The notes under the pieces were generated by a model. The model did not search any database. It was not told the origin of the DNA and saw only the letters and a list, made by a program, of their open reading frames with translations. Made by a program: the position numbers and the translations under genes. Below are positions 53,560 through 61,728 of a stretch of DNA of 64,000 nucleotides, piece by piece. The DNA is taken from contig CAMASI010000001.1 of NCBI GenBank assembly GCA_945861065.1, forward strand, positions 1 through 64,000, in the 5' to 3' direction. Each line of letters begins with the position of its first letter. Position 1 is the first letter of the stretch. Origin of the DNA: Klebsiella pneumoniae (GTDB taxonomy: Bacteria; Myxococcota_A; UBA796; GCA-2862545).

Positions 53560-55356
53560 ATGCCCTTCTTGCGTTGCGAGCACACCCTGCGGAAAACCGC
53601 CTTCGACTACGTTGTGCGCAAGCCGCTGACGTCGCTCGGGCGCGCTGCCCAAAATGACGTGGTCCTCGACGACCCCATGATTGCCCAGACCGCTGCCAGC
53701 TTGGTGCGGACGGCCACCGGGTACCAGGTTTCTTCTACAGACGCGCGCTCCGGCGAACTGTACGTCAATGGGAAACGGACCCGTTCCTCAGCGTTGGCGC
53801 TCGGCGACAAACTGATGATCGGTGCCTACCAGATTTCATTCAACGAGGGTGAGCCAGACGCATTGAATGCGGCGACCGCGGACAGCCCAACGCTTGGGCT
53901 TGCCGAACTGGAAGCACTGGTGGAACTTTCCGACGACCTGATGCGCGACACGACGCCTGCGCGGGTGTTCCAGGCCTTGTTGCAGGGCCTCGTCAGGCTC
54001 ACCCGCGCAGAGAAGGGATTCATCATCGTGCTCAAGGACGGCGCCCGTCACTTGGCGGCTAGCCACAACGTGCGGGACGAAGTGCTTGACATCGGCAAGG
54101 TCAGCGACACCGTGATCGACCAAGTCGTCGAACACCTCAGGCCGTTGATCATCTCCGACGCGGTGCATGACCAGCGATTCGGGCGGGCGCGCTCCGTCGT
54201 AGACCTCAAACTCTCGTCCGTGATGTGCGTTCCACTCATCTACCGAAAGGATCTGCTCGGCGTCATCTACCTGGGCAATGACACGGTCACGGACCTGTTC
54301 ACCGAGCGAGACCTGGCGTTGCTGAAAATCTACGCGTCTCAGGCCAGCCTGGTTGTGCACCACGCGCTCTTGCTCAACCAGTTGCAACTCGACAACCGCA
54401 ACCTGCGCACGCAACTCGAGAACGCCTCACAGGGAGAGATGCTCGGTAACTGCGCCTCTATGAAACGAATGTTTCAGATTCTACGAAGAATCGCACCCAC
54501 AGACGTATCGGTTCTCGTACTGGGCGAAACCGGCACGGGAAAAGAACTGGTCGCTAGAGAGCTGCACAAACTCTCCCCCCGCAAGAGTGGCCCGTTCGTG
54601 GCCATCAATTGTGGTGCCATCCCGGAGAACCTGCTGGAAAGCGAGTTGTTCGGCCATCGACGCGGCAGCTTCACCGGCGCCGTGGCCGACAAGGTAGGCA
54701 AACTCGAAGCCGCCCAGGGCGGAACACTTTTCCTTGATGAGATCGGCGAAATGCCGATGAACCTGCAGGTCAAACTCCTCCGGGTTCTTCAGGAGCGCGT
54801 CATCGAGCGCGTCGGCGACTTGCAGGGACGACCCATCGACATTCGTGTGGTTGCGGCCACCAACAAGGACCTGCAGGAGCGCATTCGGACAGGCGCCTTT
54901 CGCGAGGACCTCTATTATCGGCTCAACGAAATCAGCGTCATGCTGCCGCCCTTACGCGACCGCGACGACGACGTGATCGTGCTCGCCCGGTACATCCTGG
55001 GCCGCGCGCGCGAACAATACGCCAACACCCGCGTACAAGGCTTCACCAACCAAGCGTTTACCGCCATGAAGGCATTTCCATGGCCCGGCAACGTCAGGGA
55101 GTTGGAAGCCCGTGTGCGGAAAGCCGTCATCATGTCGGACCGGCCGCTCCTCAACCCCGACGACCTAGGGCTGGACGCTGGGGCGCGCAGAGACGTGCTT
55201 CCCCTCGCTGAAGCCGCCGAAGAATGGAAGGTCGACTACATCAAAAAGGTGCTGGAGATGAACGGGGGAAACAAGGCGCAAACCGCGCGCGACCTCGGCG
55301 TAGATGCACGAACGATTTTCCGGTACGTAGAAAAGATGGACGGAGCCGAAGACTAG
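53560..55356 (+). CDS. FHA-GAF-sigma54 activator
   Basis: A 598-residue protein; the second start codon (ATG at 53560) is preferred over the TTG before it. Residues 1-95 resemble an FHA domain (Arg28, Asn71-Gly72), but the usual Ser and His of the phosphothreonine pocket are not visible (IAQTAAS at their place). A GAF domain is at about 120-275. AAA+ domain at about 297-530: Walker A GETGTGKE (322-329), sigma54-contact loop GSFTGA (369-374, Ala replaced by Ser) and Walker B LFLDEIGEM. Fis-type HTH at the C-terminus. A kinase-regulated activator of sigma54 promoters is the expected role. Its TAG shares CTAG with the coaE stop on the other strand. Confidence 0.92.
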   Translation: MPFLRCEHTLRKTAFDYVVRKPLTSLGRAAQNDVVLDDPMIAQTAASLVRTATGYQVSSTDARSGELYVNGKRTRSSALALGDKLMIGAYQISFNEGEPDALNAATADSPTLGLAELEALVELSDDLMRDTTPARVFQALLQGLVRLTRAEKGFIIVLKDGARHLAASHNVRDEVLDIGKVSDTVIDQVVEHLRPLIISDAVHDQRFGRARSVVDLKLSSVMCVPLIYRKDLLGVIYLGNDTVTDLFTERDLALLKIYASQASLVVHHALLLNQLQLDNRNLRTQLENASQGEMLGNCASMKRMFQILRRIAPTDVSVLVLGETGTGKELVARELHKLSPRKSGPFVAINCGAIPENLLESELFGHRRGSFTGAVADKVGKLEAAQGGTLFLDEIGEMPMNLQVKLLRVLQERVIERVGDLQGRPIDIRVVAATNKDLQERIRTGAFREDLYYRLNEISVMLPPLRDRDDDVIVLARYILGRAREQYANTRVQGFTNQAFTAMKAFPWPGNVRELEARVRKAVIMSDRPLLNPDDLGLDAGARRDVLPLAEAAEEWKVDYIKKVLEMNGGNKAQTARDLGVDARTIFRYVEKMDGAED

Positions 55357-55949
55357 GGCGGCGACCGAGTAGGTCCAAGCCAAGCGTCAACCTGGCGAAG
55401 AAGGGCGTCCTGGTCTCCATCGTTGCGAAACAATGCGGTCGCGACGGCTTCCTTTGTCGCAAGCGGAAGCTGAGCCGCCACTAGGCCCCTCGCCACGGCT
55501 TCGTCCCCGCCATCTCGGCCTAGAAGCCGCACCAGTTGCTGCTCTGGGGTACACGTCACCACGATCAGCTCCTGGTAGAGGCGATGGCTGCCTGTTTCCA
55601 CGAGAAGCGCGGCCTCGACGACAGCCATGGACGCACCTTCCAGGGTGCGATCGGCAAGCCATTGTGCGATGTGTTTCCGAATTTCCGGGTGCGTCAGGCT
55701 GTCTAGCCGGCTCCGAGCTGACGGGTCCCGCGCGATCAGCGCCCGAAGGGCGACGCGGTCGACCGAACCGTCCGAAGCAAGGGCCGAGGGGAATGCGCCC
55801 GCAACGGCGTCATGCAGCGGCAACCCGGGCTGCATGAGGTCCCGGCTGACACGATCGGCATCAAGGACGGCAACGCCCCGAGCGCGGAGGTGCTTGGCAA
55901 CCGTGGACTTACCCGTCGCAATTCCTCCGGTCAGCCCCACAACCCGCAC
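55353..55949 (-). CDS. coaE: Dephospho-CoA kinase
   Basis: A 198-residue protein that phosphorylates the 3'-hydroxyl of dephospho-CoA, the last step of CoA synthesis. P-loop GGIATGKS (8-15), LDADRVSRDL, LTHPEIR and PLLVE-like VEAALLVETG are all family motifs. The length is normal. It lies just downstream of apt on the same strand (3 bp) and ends in a 4-bp overlap with the convergent FHA activator gene. Confidence 0.93.
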   Translation of the reverse strand: MRVVGLTGGIATGKSTVAKHLRARGVAVLDADRVSRDLMQPGLPLHDAVAGAFPSALASDGSVDRVALRALIARDPSARSRLDSLTHPEIRKHIAQWLADRTLEGASMAVVEAALLVETGSHRLYQELIVVTCTPEQQLVRLLGRDGGDEAVARGLVAAQLPLATKEAVATALFRNDGDQDALLRQVDAWLGPTRSPP

Positions 55950-55952
55950 AGG

Positions 55953-56471
55953 TCAGTACACGACGAGGCTGCGGACGGGGACAGCGAGCCGATCCCGACC
56001 CGACAAGAATCCGAGTTCCACGAGGAAGCAGCAACCGACGACCACGCCGCCCAGCTGTTGGATCAACTCGACCGTGGCCTGGGCCGTTCCCCCCGTGGCC
56101 AGAAGGTCGTCCACCACAAGCACGCGTTGCCCTGGCACGATGGCGTCCGAGTGAATCTCGAGCGACGCCGTCCCGTATTCGAGACCATAGTCCACGCGAA
56201 CAACTTCGTGGGGAAGTTTGCCCCGCTTGCGGGCAGGTACAAAACCGGCACCCATTGAATCGACCAACGCCGCCGCGAAGATGAAGCCCCTCGACTCCAT
56301 GCCGACCAACAAATCCACCGGTGGCCAGCCCTCCGCCATCCATCGAATCACCCGACGAAACAGATCCGGCTCTGCCAAGGCGGGTGTGATGTCTTTGAAG
56401 AGAATCCCAGGCTTTGGAAAGTCCGGTACGTCTCGGATCTTCGCCGCGACATCCTTGGCAAGGTCCCCCAT
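55953..56471 (-). CDS. apt: Adenine phosphoribosyltransferase
   Basis: A 172-residue protein. The ATG at 56471 gives the standard N-terminus (DLAKDVAAKIRDVPDFPKPG); a longer frame to 56537 adds a basic tail with no support. Type I PRTase motif VLVVDDLLATGGTA (117-130) binds PRPP, and LVGMESRGFIF and PARKRGKLP are typical of Apt. It salvages adenine to AMP. It lies 3 bp upstream of coaE and is divergent from the HTH gene. Confidence 0.94.
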   Translation of the reverse strand: MGDLAKDVAAKIRDVPDFPKPGILFKDITPALAEPDLFRRVIRWMAEGWPPVDLLVGMESRGFIFAAALVDSMGAGFVPARKRGKLPHEVVRVDYGLEYGTASLEIHSDAIVPGQRVLVVDDLLATGGTAQATVELIQQLGGVVVGCCFLVELGFLSGRDRLAVPVRSLVVY

Positions 56472-56539
56472 CTTGGCTCCCCGGCAACGTGCGCACGCGC
56501 CGTTCCCCAGGCTACACCGGCCAAGCCGAGGAGGCACGT

Positions 56540-57085
56540 GTGGCCAAGAGGAGTCTGTTCGACATCATCCGCGACCACAAGGAGGACGTCGGTGTCTTGA
56601 CGGACCGCGAGCTTTCACGAAAAATCGGGGTCAGTTGGCGGGCGATCTGGAAATACCGCGCTCGGTACGACATCGCGGCGCGCTCTCGGTCTGGGCCCGA
56701 TGGCAGGCCCCCCTTCGCCGGACGCCAAGCACGAATACTGGACGCCCACCGCGCCTTGCTCGGCACGGTGCCCGATCCCGACGTAGCCACCCAGACCGGC
56801 GTGAGCGCGTCCTTCATCTTTCGTTACCGTCAACACCACGGAATCGCGGGATTCGATTGGAATCAGCACCTCGCTGAGAACGGTCGTCGTGTGACCGCGC
56901 CACCCGCCGTCCCCGCAACGCCAATGCGCGCCACTTCCCAGGATTCCGGCCCCCGGCGCATCGAATTGTTCAGGATTCACACCGGCGACGTGTTCAGTTT
57001 CGTTGCGGCACCTACGTTGGCTGAAGCGATTCTCATCCAGCCCGACGCAGATCGGGCGGAACGGTTCGATAGCGCCTGGCTCTGA
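56540..57085 (+). CDS. Double-HTH protein sharing a module with 43244-44203
   Basis: The GTG at 56540 has a perfect GGAGG five bases upstream (181 aa). Two tandem HTH units are visible: GVLTDRELSRKIGVSWRAIW then KYRARYDIAA (about 18-48), and GTVPDPDVATQTGVSASFIF then RYRQHHGIAG (about 77-107). Both match the HTH unit of the protein at 43244. A small C-terminal module (IELFRIHTGDVFSF) is also shared. It is probably a DNA-binding protein. The next gene, surE, begins 1 bp after its stop. Confidence 0.65.
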   Translation: MAKRSLFDIIRDHKEDVGVLTDRELSRKIGVSWRAIWKYRARYDIAARSRSGPDGRPPFAGRQARILDAHRALLGTVPDPDVATQTGVSASFIFRYRQHHGIAGFDWNQHLAENGRRVTAPPAVPATPMRATSQDSGPRRIELFRIHTGDVFSFVAAPTLAEAILIQPDADRAERFDSAWL

Positions 57086-57086
57086 C

Positions 57087-57839
57087 ATGCGGCTGCTTCT
57101 CAGCAACGACGACGGCATCGCAGCCGACGGGCTCGCAGCCCTCGCCGCCGCACTCGCACCGTTGGGAAGCGTGTACGTTGTGGCGCCCGAACATGAGCAG
57201 TCGGCGAAGAGCCACGCGCTGACGCTGAGAGAACCCCTTCGTGTTCGAAGCGTAGGGAACAACCGTTGGGCCGTCTCCGGCACCCCGGCGGACTGCGTGT
57301 ACGTGGCACTCCACCATTTGCTGGCCGAGCCTCCGGACATCGTGGTCTCGGGCATCAACCACGGTGCGAATCTTGGAAACGACGTGCACTACTCAGGTAC
57401 TGTGGCGGCGGCGCGCGAGGCCTGTCTGCACGGTCGCCAGGCGATCAGTGTTTCCTTGAGACGAGCGGACGCCGCGGGCTTGCCCAACTGGGACACCGCC
57501 GCGCACGTCGCGGCGCGCGTCGTGGACGCTGTTTCGCGCCATCCCCTGGCAGCGCTGGTCCACCTCAACGTCAACGTGCCCGACATTCCCCTCTCCGACC
57601 TTCGCGGAATTCGCGCGACCTCTCTCGGCGAGCGACGCTACCAACCGCTGGTGGACGCGCGCCAAGACCCGCGAGGCGTCACCTACTTGTGGATCGGGGG
57701 TCCCCACATCGAGTTCAACGGCGACCCATCCTCCGACGGACGCGCCGTCGACCAGGGCTGGGCCTCCGCGACCCCCCTCGACGCCTACCCAAACCACGCC
57801 GACTCGTTGCACGCCCTTCGGTCGTGGACCGACGACTAG
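57087..57839 (+). CDS. surE: 5'-nucleotidase/exopolyphosphatase SurE
   Basis: A 250-residue protein; the ATG at 57087 begins RLLLSNDDGIAADGL, the usual SurE start, with metal-binding Asp8 and Asp9. GTPADCVYVAL and VSGINHGANLGNDVHYSGTV complete the active site. The metal-dependent phosphatase hydrolyses nucleoside 5'- and 3'-monophosphates and is linked to stress survival. Its TAG falls in the left arm of a 128-bp inverted repeat. Confidence 0.94.
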   Translation: MRLLLSNDDGIAADGLAALAAALAPLGSVYVVAPEHEQSAKSHALTLREPLRVRSVGNNRWAVSGTPADCVYVALHHLLAEPPDIVVSGINHGANLGNDVHYSGTVAAAREACLHGRQAISVSLRRADAAGLPNWDTAAHVAARVVDAVSRHPLAALVHLNVNVPDIPLSDLRGIRATSLGERRYQPLVDARQDPRGVTYLWIGGPHIEFNGDPSSDGRAVDQGWASATPLDAYPNHADSLHALRSWTDD

Positions 57840-57963
57840 AGCGGTGAGCGTTCAGGTTGAGGGGAGGAGCCGAGGCGAGCACCGAAGGGAGCGGGCTGCA
57901 TCGCCCGTGACCGAGGAGCGCAGCCCGGCGACACTGCATCAACCTGAACGGGCGCCGCTCTAG
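57836..57963. repeat. 128-bp inverted repeat carrying both convergent stop codons
   Basis: Left arm 57836-57860 and right arm 57939-57963 are inverted copies with 22 of 25 bases identical (outer CTAGAGCGG and inner GTTCAGGTTGA perfect, three mismatches between). The TAG of surE and the TAG of the convergent gene occupy mirror positions in the outer ends. The 78-bp interior holds a further hairpin, GGGCTGC (57893-57899) with GCAGCCC (57920-57926). It could be a bidirectional terminator, a protein-binding site or the remnant of a small mobile element. Confidence 0.7.
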
Positions 57964-58790
57964 GCCTGGCACCAAGGTTCTAGCGGGCACGACGGGCAAA
58001 TATGCGCCACACGGTACCCCCGGCAATCCCCCGACATGCCGAGATGGGTCAGGGCGAAATCGAACCGAACCGGGTCTACGGGGTCGATCTGCCGCAACGC
58101 GTCCGTGATTTCTTCGGCCGTGCGCCAATCGTTCACTTTGCGCTTGGTAAACCCGAGGAAACGAGCGACCCGGCCGAGATGCGTGTCTACCGGTACGAGC
58201 AGGTCCCTTGTCGTGAGCGACGTCCACAGCCCCAAATCCACGCCATCCTCCGGGCGCACCACCCAGCGAAGGAAGAGCAGGCCTCGCTTGCAGGCGGAGC
58301 CATCCACGGGTGACGGCCACAACGCCCGGAGCCCGTGTGGGAGCGCGTTGACAGGGTTGCCGGTCGCTGAGACCAGGGCAGCCACCAATCGACTCAGGGC
58401 CGACGCAGCCGACCCGCCGCCTGCGACAGCCTCCAACGACGACGCCTCCCGTCGGACCCGACCCACCGCCACAGCGGCTTGCACCAGGTCGCTCCCGCGC
58501 GTCCAACGCCAAGATAGGTTCCCCACTGCCTCGCGATCCGCAGCCGTCATCTCGTCGCAAAGCGCAGCAGGTCCTCCCCGCGTATCGGCGTACGAGAACA
58601 GCGCTGCGAGCACCGCTCCAAACCCCTCGGCGCGGCCAAAGGCGAGGGTTGAAGACAACCACGCCGCCACTTCCCGGTCGTCTGCCGACCGATATCTTCG
58701 CGGCCACTGCACTGGATCAACCGCCAACCGCGCCGCCAGGTCGGTGTGAGCGATGACCTCGTTCAATGCGGCCGCGAGCGTGTTCGTCAT
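57960..58790 (-). CDS. TIGR02757/DUF2400 family protein
   Basis: A 276-residue protein. VAAWLSSTLAFGRAEGF near residue 41 and VPVDTHLGRVARFLGF (about 198-213) are the conserved blocks of this helix-hairpin-helix relative of DNA glycosylases. The C-terminus holds four Cys in the spacing of a [4Fe-4S] cluster (GDCRGY, ICPSCPLEPWC). The function of the family is unknown; nucleic-acid binding is inferred. The start overlaps the stop of the hydrolase gene (ATGA). Confidence 0.82.
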   Translation of the reverse strand: MTNTLAAALNEVIAHTDLAARLAVDPVQWPRRYRSADDREVAAWLSSTLAFGRAEGFGAVLAALFSYADTRGGPAALCDEMTAADREAVGNLSWRWTRGSDLVQAAVAVGRVRREASSLEAVAGGGSAASALSRLVAALVSATGNPVNALPHGLRALWPSPVDGSACKRGLLFLRWVVRPEDGVDLGLWTSLTTRDLLVPVDTHLGRVARFLGFTKRKVNDWRTAEEITDALRQIDPVDPVRFDFALTHLGMSGDCRGYRVAHICPSCPLEPWCQA

Positions 58791-59644
58791 GCGCCTGTTT
58801 CGCGGCTCGTCCGAGTTGCGAAACTGCGGATTTCGTCGACCAAGAGGCTCGGCGTATCCAGGTACGGACAGTGACCCATATCAGGTGTAGCAACTTCTGC
58901 GTGAACCGGCATGGCCTCCTTCCACCGTTCGAAATGGTGCTTCGGCAGGAGGCGGTCCGACCGGCCCCACAACAACCGAACCGGCATCAGCAACGCCCCA
59001 ACTTGTTCGTTCGTGACAAGGTCCTTCACCGTGATCGAACGAAGCAACGCCTGAATGTTCGGCGCCATCACTTTGCGTCGGATCACCCCCGCCAACAACC
59101 AGCCGATCCCGGTGTCTCGTCGATGGAGATTGTCGAAGAAACGCGCCCCATCCGACCGATCCTTAAGTTGGAATCGGGAAACGAATGCGACCAGTTCCGC
59201 CGGAGATTCCGGTGCTCCCCCAGGCGAATTCAACAACAACGCCAGGACCCTCTCGGGGCGGCGCTGAGCGTACCGGAAAGCGGCAAGGGCACCGAGGCTA
59301 TTGCCGTACACGATGCTGGGCTTTTCCACGAGACGTTCCAACACTTCAAACAAGCCAACCGTCAGCGCACGCGCGTCCATGACCTCGGGCACATCCGAAG
59401 CCCCATGGCCCGGTAGGTCTGGCACGACAATTCTTCGAAACGACCGGCGCAGGAACGGAAGCACCATCCAAAAGTGCCCTCCATGCGCGGAAATGCCGTG
59501 GAGCACGACGAGATCGGGGCCTCGCCCGCCTTCGAAGACCAGCGACCGCACTCGGCCCACCGCGGTCTGCGTCCAAACTGGACGAAAGCCAAAGAGGCGC
59601 AACACGCCGCCGGTGAAGGCGTCCCAAATCGGTAACCAATTCAC
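58787..59644 (-). CDS. Alpha/beta hydrolase
   Basis: The GTG at 59644 overlaps the antiporter stop (GTGA), giving 285 aa. Motifs: LHGISAHGGHFW (oxyanion), VPDLPGHGASD, nucleophile elbow GNSLGA, LLWGRSDRLLP with the acid, and DMGHCPYLD with the His. The N-terminal hydrophobic stretch (FTGGVLRLFGFRPVW) could tether it to the membrane. Substrate unknown. The next gene overlaps its stop (ATGA). Confidence 0.8.
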   Translation of the reverse strand: MNWLPIWDAFTGGVLRLFGFRPVWTQTAVGRVRSLVFEGGRGPDLVVLHGISAHGGHFWMVLPFLRRSFRRIVVPDLPGHGASDVPEVMDARALTVGLFEVLERLVEKPSIVYGNSLGALAAFRYAQRRPERVLALLLNSPGGAPESPAELVAFVSRFQLKDRSDGARFFDNLHRRDTGIGWLLAGVIRRKVMAPNIQALLRSITVKDLVTNEQVGALLMPVRLLWGRSDRLLPKHHFERWKEAMPVHAEVATPDMGHCPYLDTPSLLVDEIRSFATRTSRETGA

Positions 59645-61149
59645 GTCTGGGCCCGACGAGGCACGCGGCCAAGCCGTGTCACCGCGAGCACGCCGAGTAT
59701 CAAGGCCAGCCAAACCAAACCCAGGGAGGTGGTGGGGCCAAGCAAGAAGCCCATCCCGCTCAACACGGCCATGGCGACCGCGTACGGAAGTTGGGTTCTC
59801 GTGTGCGCCATCACATCGCAGCCCGAACCGACCGAAGCCAGCACGGTCGTGTCGCTGATGGGGCTCGCGTGATCGCCAAACAGAGCGCCGTCCATGACCG
59901 CCGCCACCGTCAGGACCACGATCAGGGGGTCAGACCCACCGATCGACGCCGCCACAGGCACCGCCACCGGGAGAAGCGCGCCCATCGTGAACCACGACGA
60001 ACCCGTGGAAAAGCTCATCAAGCAGCCCGCTGCGAACGCAAGAACCGGGATTGCGGTAGGCTGAACGACACGGTCCAAGACGCCCGCGACCCAACGAGGC
60101 GCTGCGGAGGCCTCCACGAGGTCGCCCAACGTCCAGGCGAGCAACAGGATTCCGAGGGGCTCCGCGACGGACCTGACACCTGACGCAATCGCATTGCCGA
60201 TTTCGTCTCCGTCCAGCGCCCCCTGCATACGAACCAGCACCAGAGCGGCCGCGACAGCAACCGCCGACGCCGCCGACAGCGCTGCCGCAGTATCGGCAGC
60301 TGCGAGCCAGCTGGATTGGGGGCCACCGTCCGAGCGGAAGAAGCCGGACAAGGCGAGCCCGACCACGCTGCCCAACGTCAATACGGTGAGCGGAATTCCG
60401 GCAAGCCAAGCCCGCCGTGCAGGGGGCGTGGCAGAAGAAATGGACCCGTCCGGGACCGCTGCCTCCTCGGCCGCAGCCATGGGACCAAAGTCACGACCGG
60501 ACCAAGCGATCGCCGCAACCATCAGGACGGCGACGCCAGGGTACAGCCGCCACGGCAACGTCGCCACCAGCAACTCGATTCCGCGCGTCGGCAACCCGGC
60601 CACTCTTGCCGCGTCATCGAGCAGGCCGATTTGGAAACCCACCCACGTCGACACAAGCGCAACCGACGCGATCGGCGCCGCAGTGCTGTCCACGATGAAG
60701 GCCAGTTTCGCGCGGCTCACACCTGTTCGATCCGCGACGGGCGCCATGGCTGTGCCGGTCACCAAACAAGAGGAGTAGTCGTCAAAAAACACGAGCAGAC
60801 CGGCTGCCAGGGCGGCGAATTGCCCACCGCGACGGTTGCGCGCATACGGCTCAATGCTGCGAACGAGCGCCCGGGTCCCTCCCGCCCTGGACATGATGAC
60901 AACAAGCGTCGCCACCAAGGCGCTGAACGCACACAGCAGCAGGTTGTCGCGGTCCACGACATTTTCGATGACGATTCGCGTCAGCGAAGACGCAGCGGTG
61001 AGCGGATCGCCAGGTACCGCACATAGCGCTGAAAGGACAACGCCTGCCAAAAGCGAAGGAAGAACGCGGCGACTCAGGAATGCCAGAAGGACCGCAACCG
61101 CCGGTCCCCACAAAACAAGTCCACCATCAGGTGAGAACAAGCCGCTCAC
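59641..61149 (-). CDS. NhaC-type Na+/H+ antiporter
   Basis: A 502-residue inner-membrane protein with about twelve hydrophobic segments. FFDDYSSCLVTGTAMAPVADR and DSTAAPIASVALVSTWVGF are signature stretches of the NhaC family, and the CLMSFSTGSSWFTMGAL and GDHASPISDTT blocks lie in the second half. It exchanges sodium for protons or may carry an organic substrate (some relatives exchange malate/lactate or tyrosine). It heads a three-gene coupled run with the hydrolase and the TIGR02757 gene. Confidence 0.87.
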   Translation of the reverse strand: MSGLFSPDGGLVLWGPAVAVLLAFLSRRVLPSLLAGVVLSALCAVPGDPLTAASSLTRIVIENVVDRDNLLLCAFSALVATLVVIMSRAGGTRALVRSIEPYARNRRGGQFAALAAGLLVFFDDYSSCLVTGTAMAPVADRTGVSRAKLAFIVDSTAAPIASVALVSTWVGFQIGLLDDAARVAGLPTRGIELLVATLPWRLYPGVAVLMVAAIAWSGRDFGPMAAAEEAAVPDGSISSATPPARRAWLAGIPLTVLTLGSVVGLALSGFFRSDGGPQSSWLAAADTAAALSAASAVAVAAALVLVRMQGALDGDEIGNAIASGVRSVAEPLGILLLAWTLGDLVEASAAPRWVAGVLDRVVQPTAIPVLAFAAGCLMSFSTGSSWFTMGALLPVAVPVAASIGGSDPLIVVLTVAAVMDGALFGDHASPISDTTVLASVGSGCDVMAHTRTQLPYAVAMAVLSGMGFLLGPTTSLGLVWLALILGVLAVTRLGRVPRRAQT

Positions 61150-61189
61150 CCGCTACGTATAGCGCGCGAGGGCCAAGGAGCCCGATCCC

Positions 61190-61726
61190 ATGATTCTCCT
61201 GCCGTTGTCCCTGGCAATCGCGTTCGTCATCGCCGTTTTGGCACTACCCGTTGTGGGGATGCTCACCGACCCTGCCAACTGGAAGCCATCCGCGCCTCCG
61301 TCCCCCGAACCGCAACGGGCCGCGTTTCCCGTCGGCAAGGGGTTCAAACCCCTCGACCTCGGGCCCGACCTGACGCGCTGGCCCAGCGAGACGCCGTGGA
61401 CCCATTCGCCAGCGCCGGAGCCCCCGTGGCCATCTCACACGTGGAACGATCCCCATTTCGGCCTGTCCGCCAGGAAAAAGGCGCCCGTTCCGGCAGCTCC
61501 CACGCCGTTGGAACCCATCTTCACGGTCCCGGAGCCGGAAGTCGTCGTCGAAAAGGTCAAGGCCGTGGTGTCCGCGGCGAAAAACCGGCGCGCACCGACA
61601 CCAGACGAAGTGGACCAGATGCTCGAAAACATCGGGCTTTCGGCAACAATTACCCAGATCCGCACCCAAACGGGTTGGGAGTTCAAAGACGTCGTTGCTT
61701 TCCTTCAGAAACAGCGACGCTCCTAG
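61190..61726 (+). CDS. Membrane-anchored hypothetical protein, 178 aa
   Basis: The ATG has AAGGAG eight bases upstream. One N-terminal transmembrane helix (ILLPLSLAIAFVIAVLALPVV, residues 2-22) precedes a long Pro-rich segment (about 30-110). The C-terminal part (about 120-178) is helical with a conserved-looking TPDEVDQMLENIGL then ITQIRTQTGWEF. No family is recognised. It could be a scaffold or an adaptor. It ends two bases from the convergent gene. Confidence 0.55.
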   Translation: MILLPLSLAIAFVIAVLALPVVGMLTDPANWKPSAPPSPEPQRAAFPVGKGFKPLDLGPDLTRWPSETPWTHSPAPEPPWPSHTWNDPHFGLSARKKAPVPAAPTPLEPIFTVPEPEVVVEKVKAVVSAAKNRRAPTPDEVDQMLENIGLSATITQIRTQTGWEFKDVVAFLQKQRRS

Positions 61727-61728
61727 AT

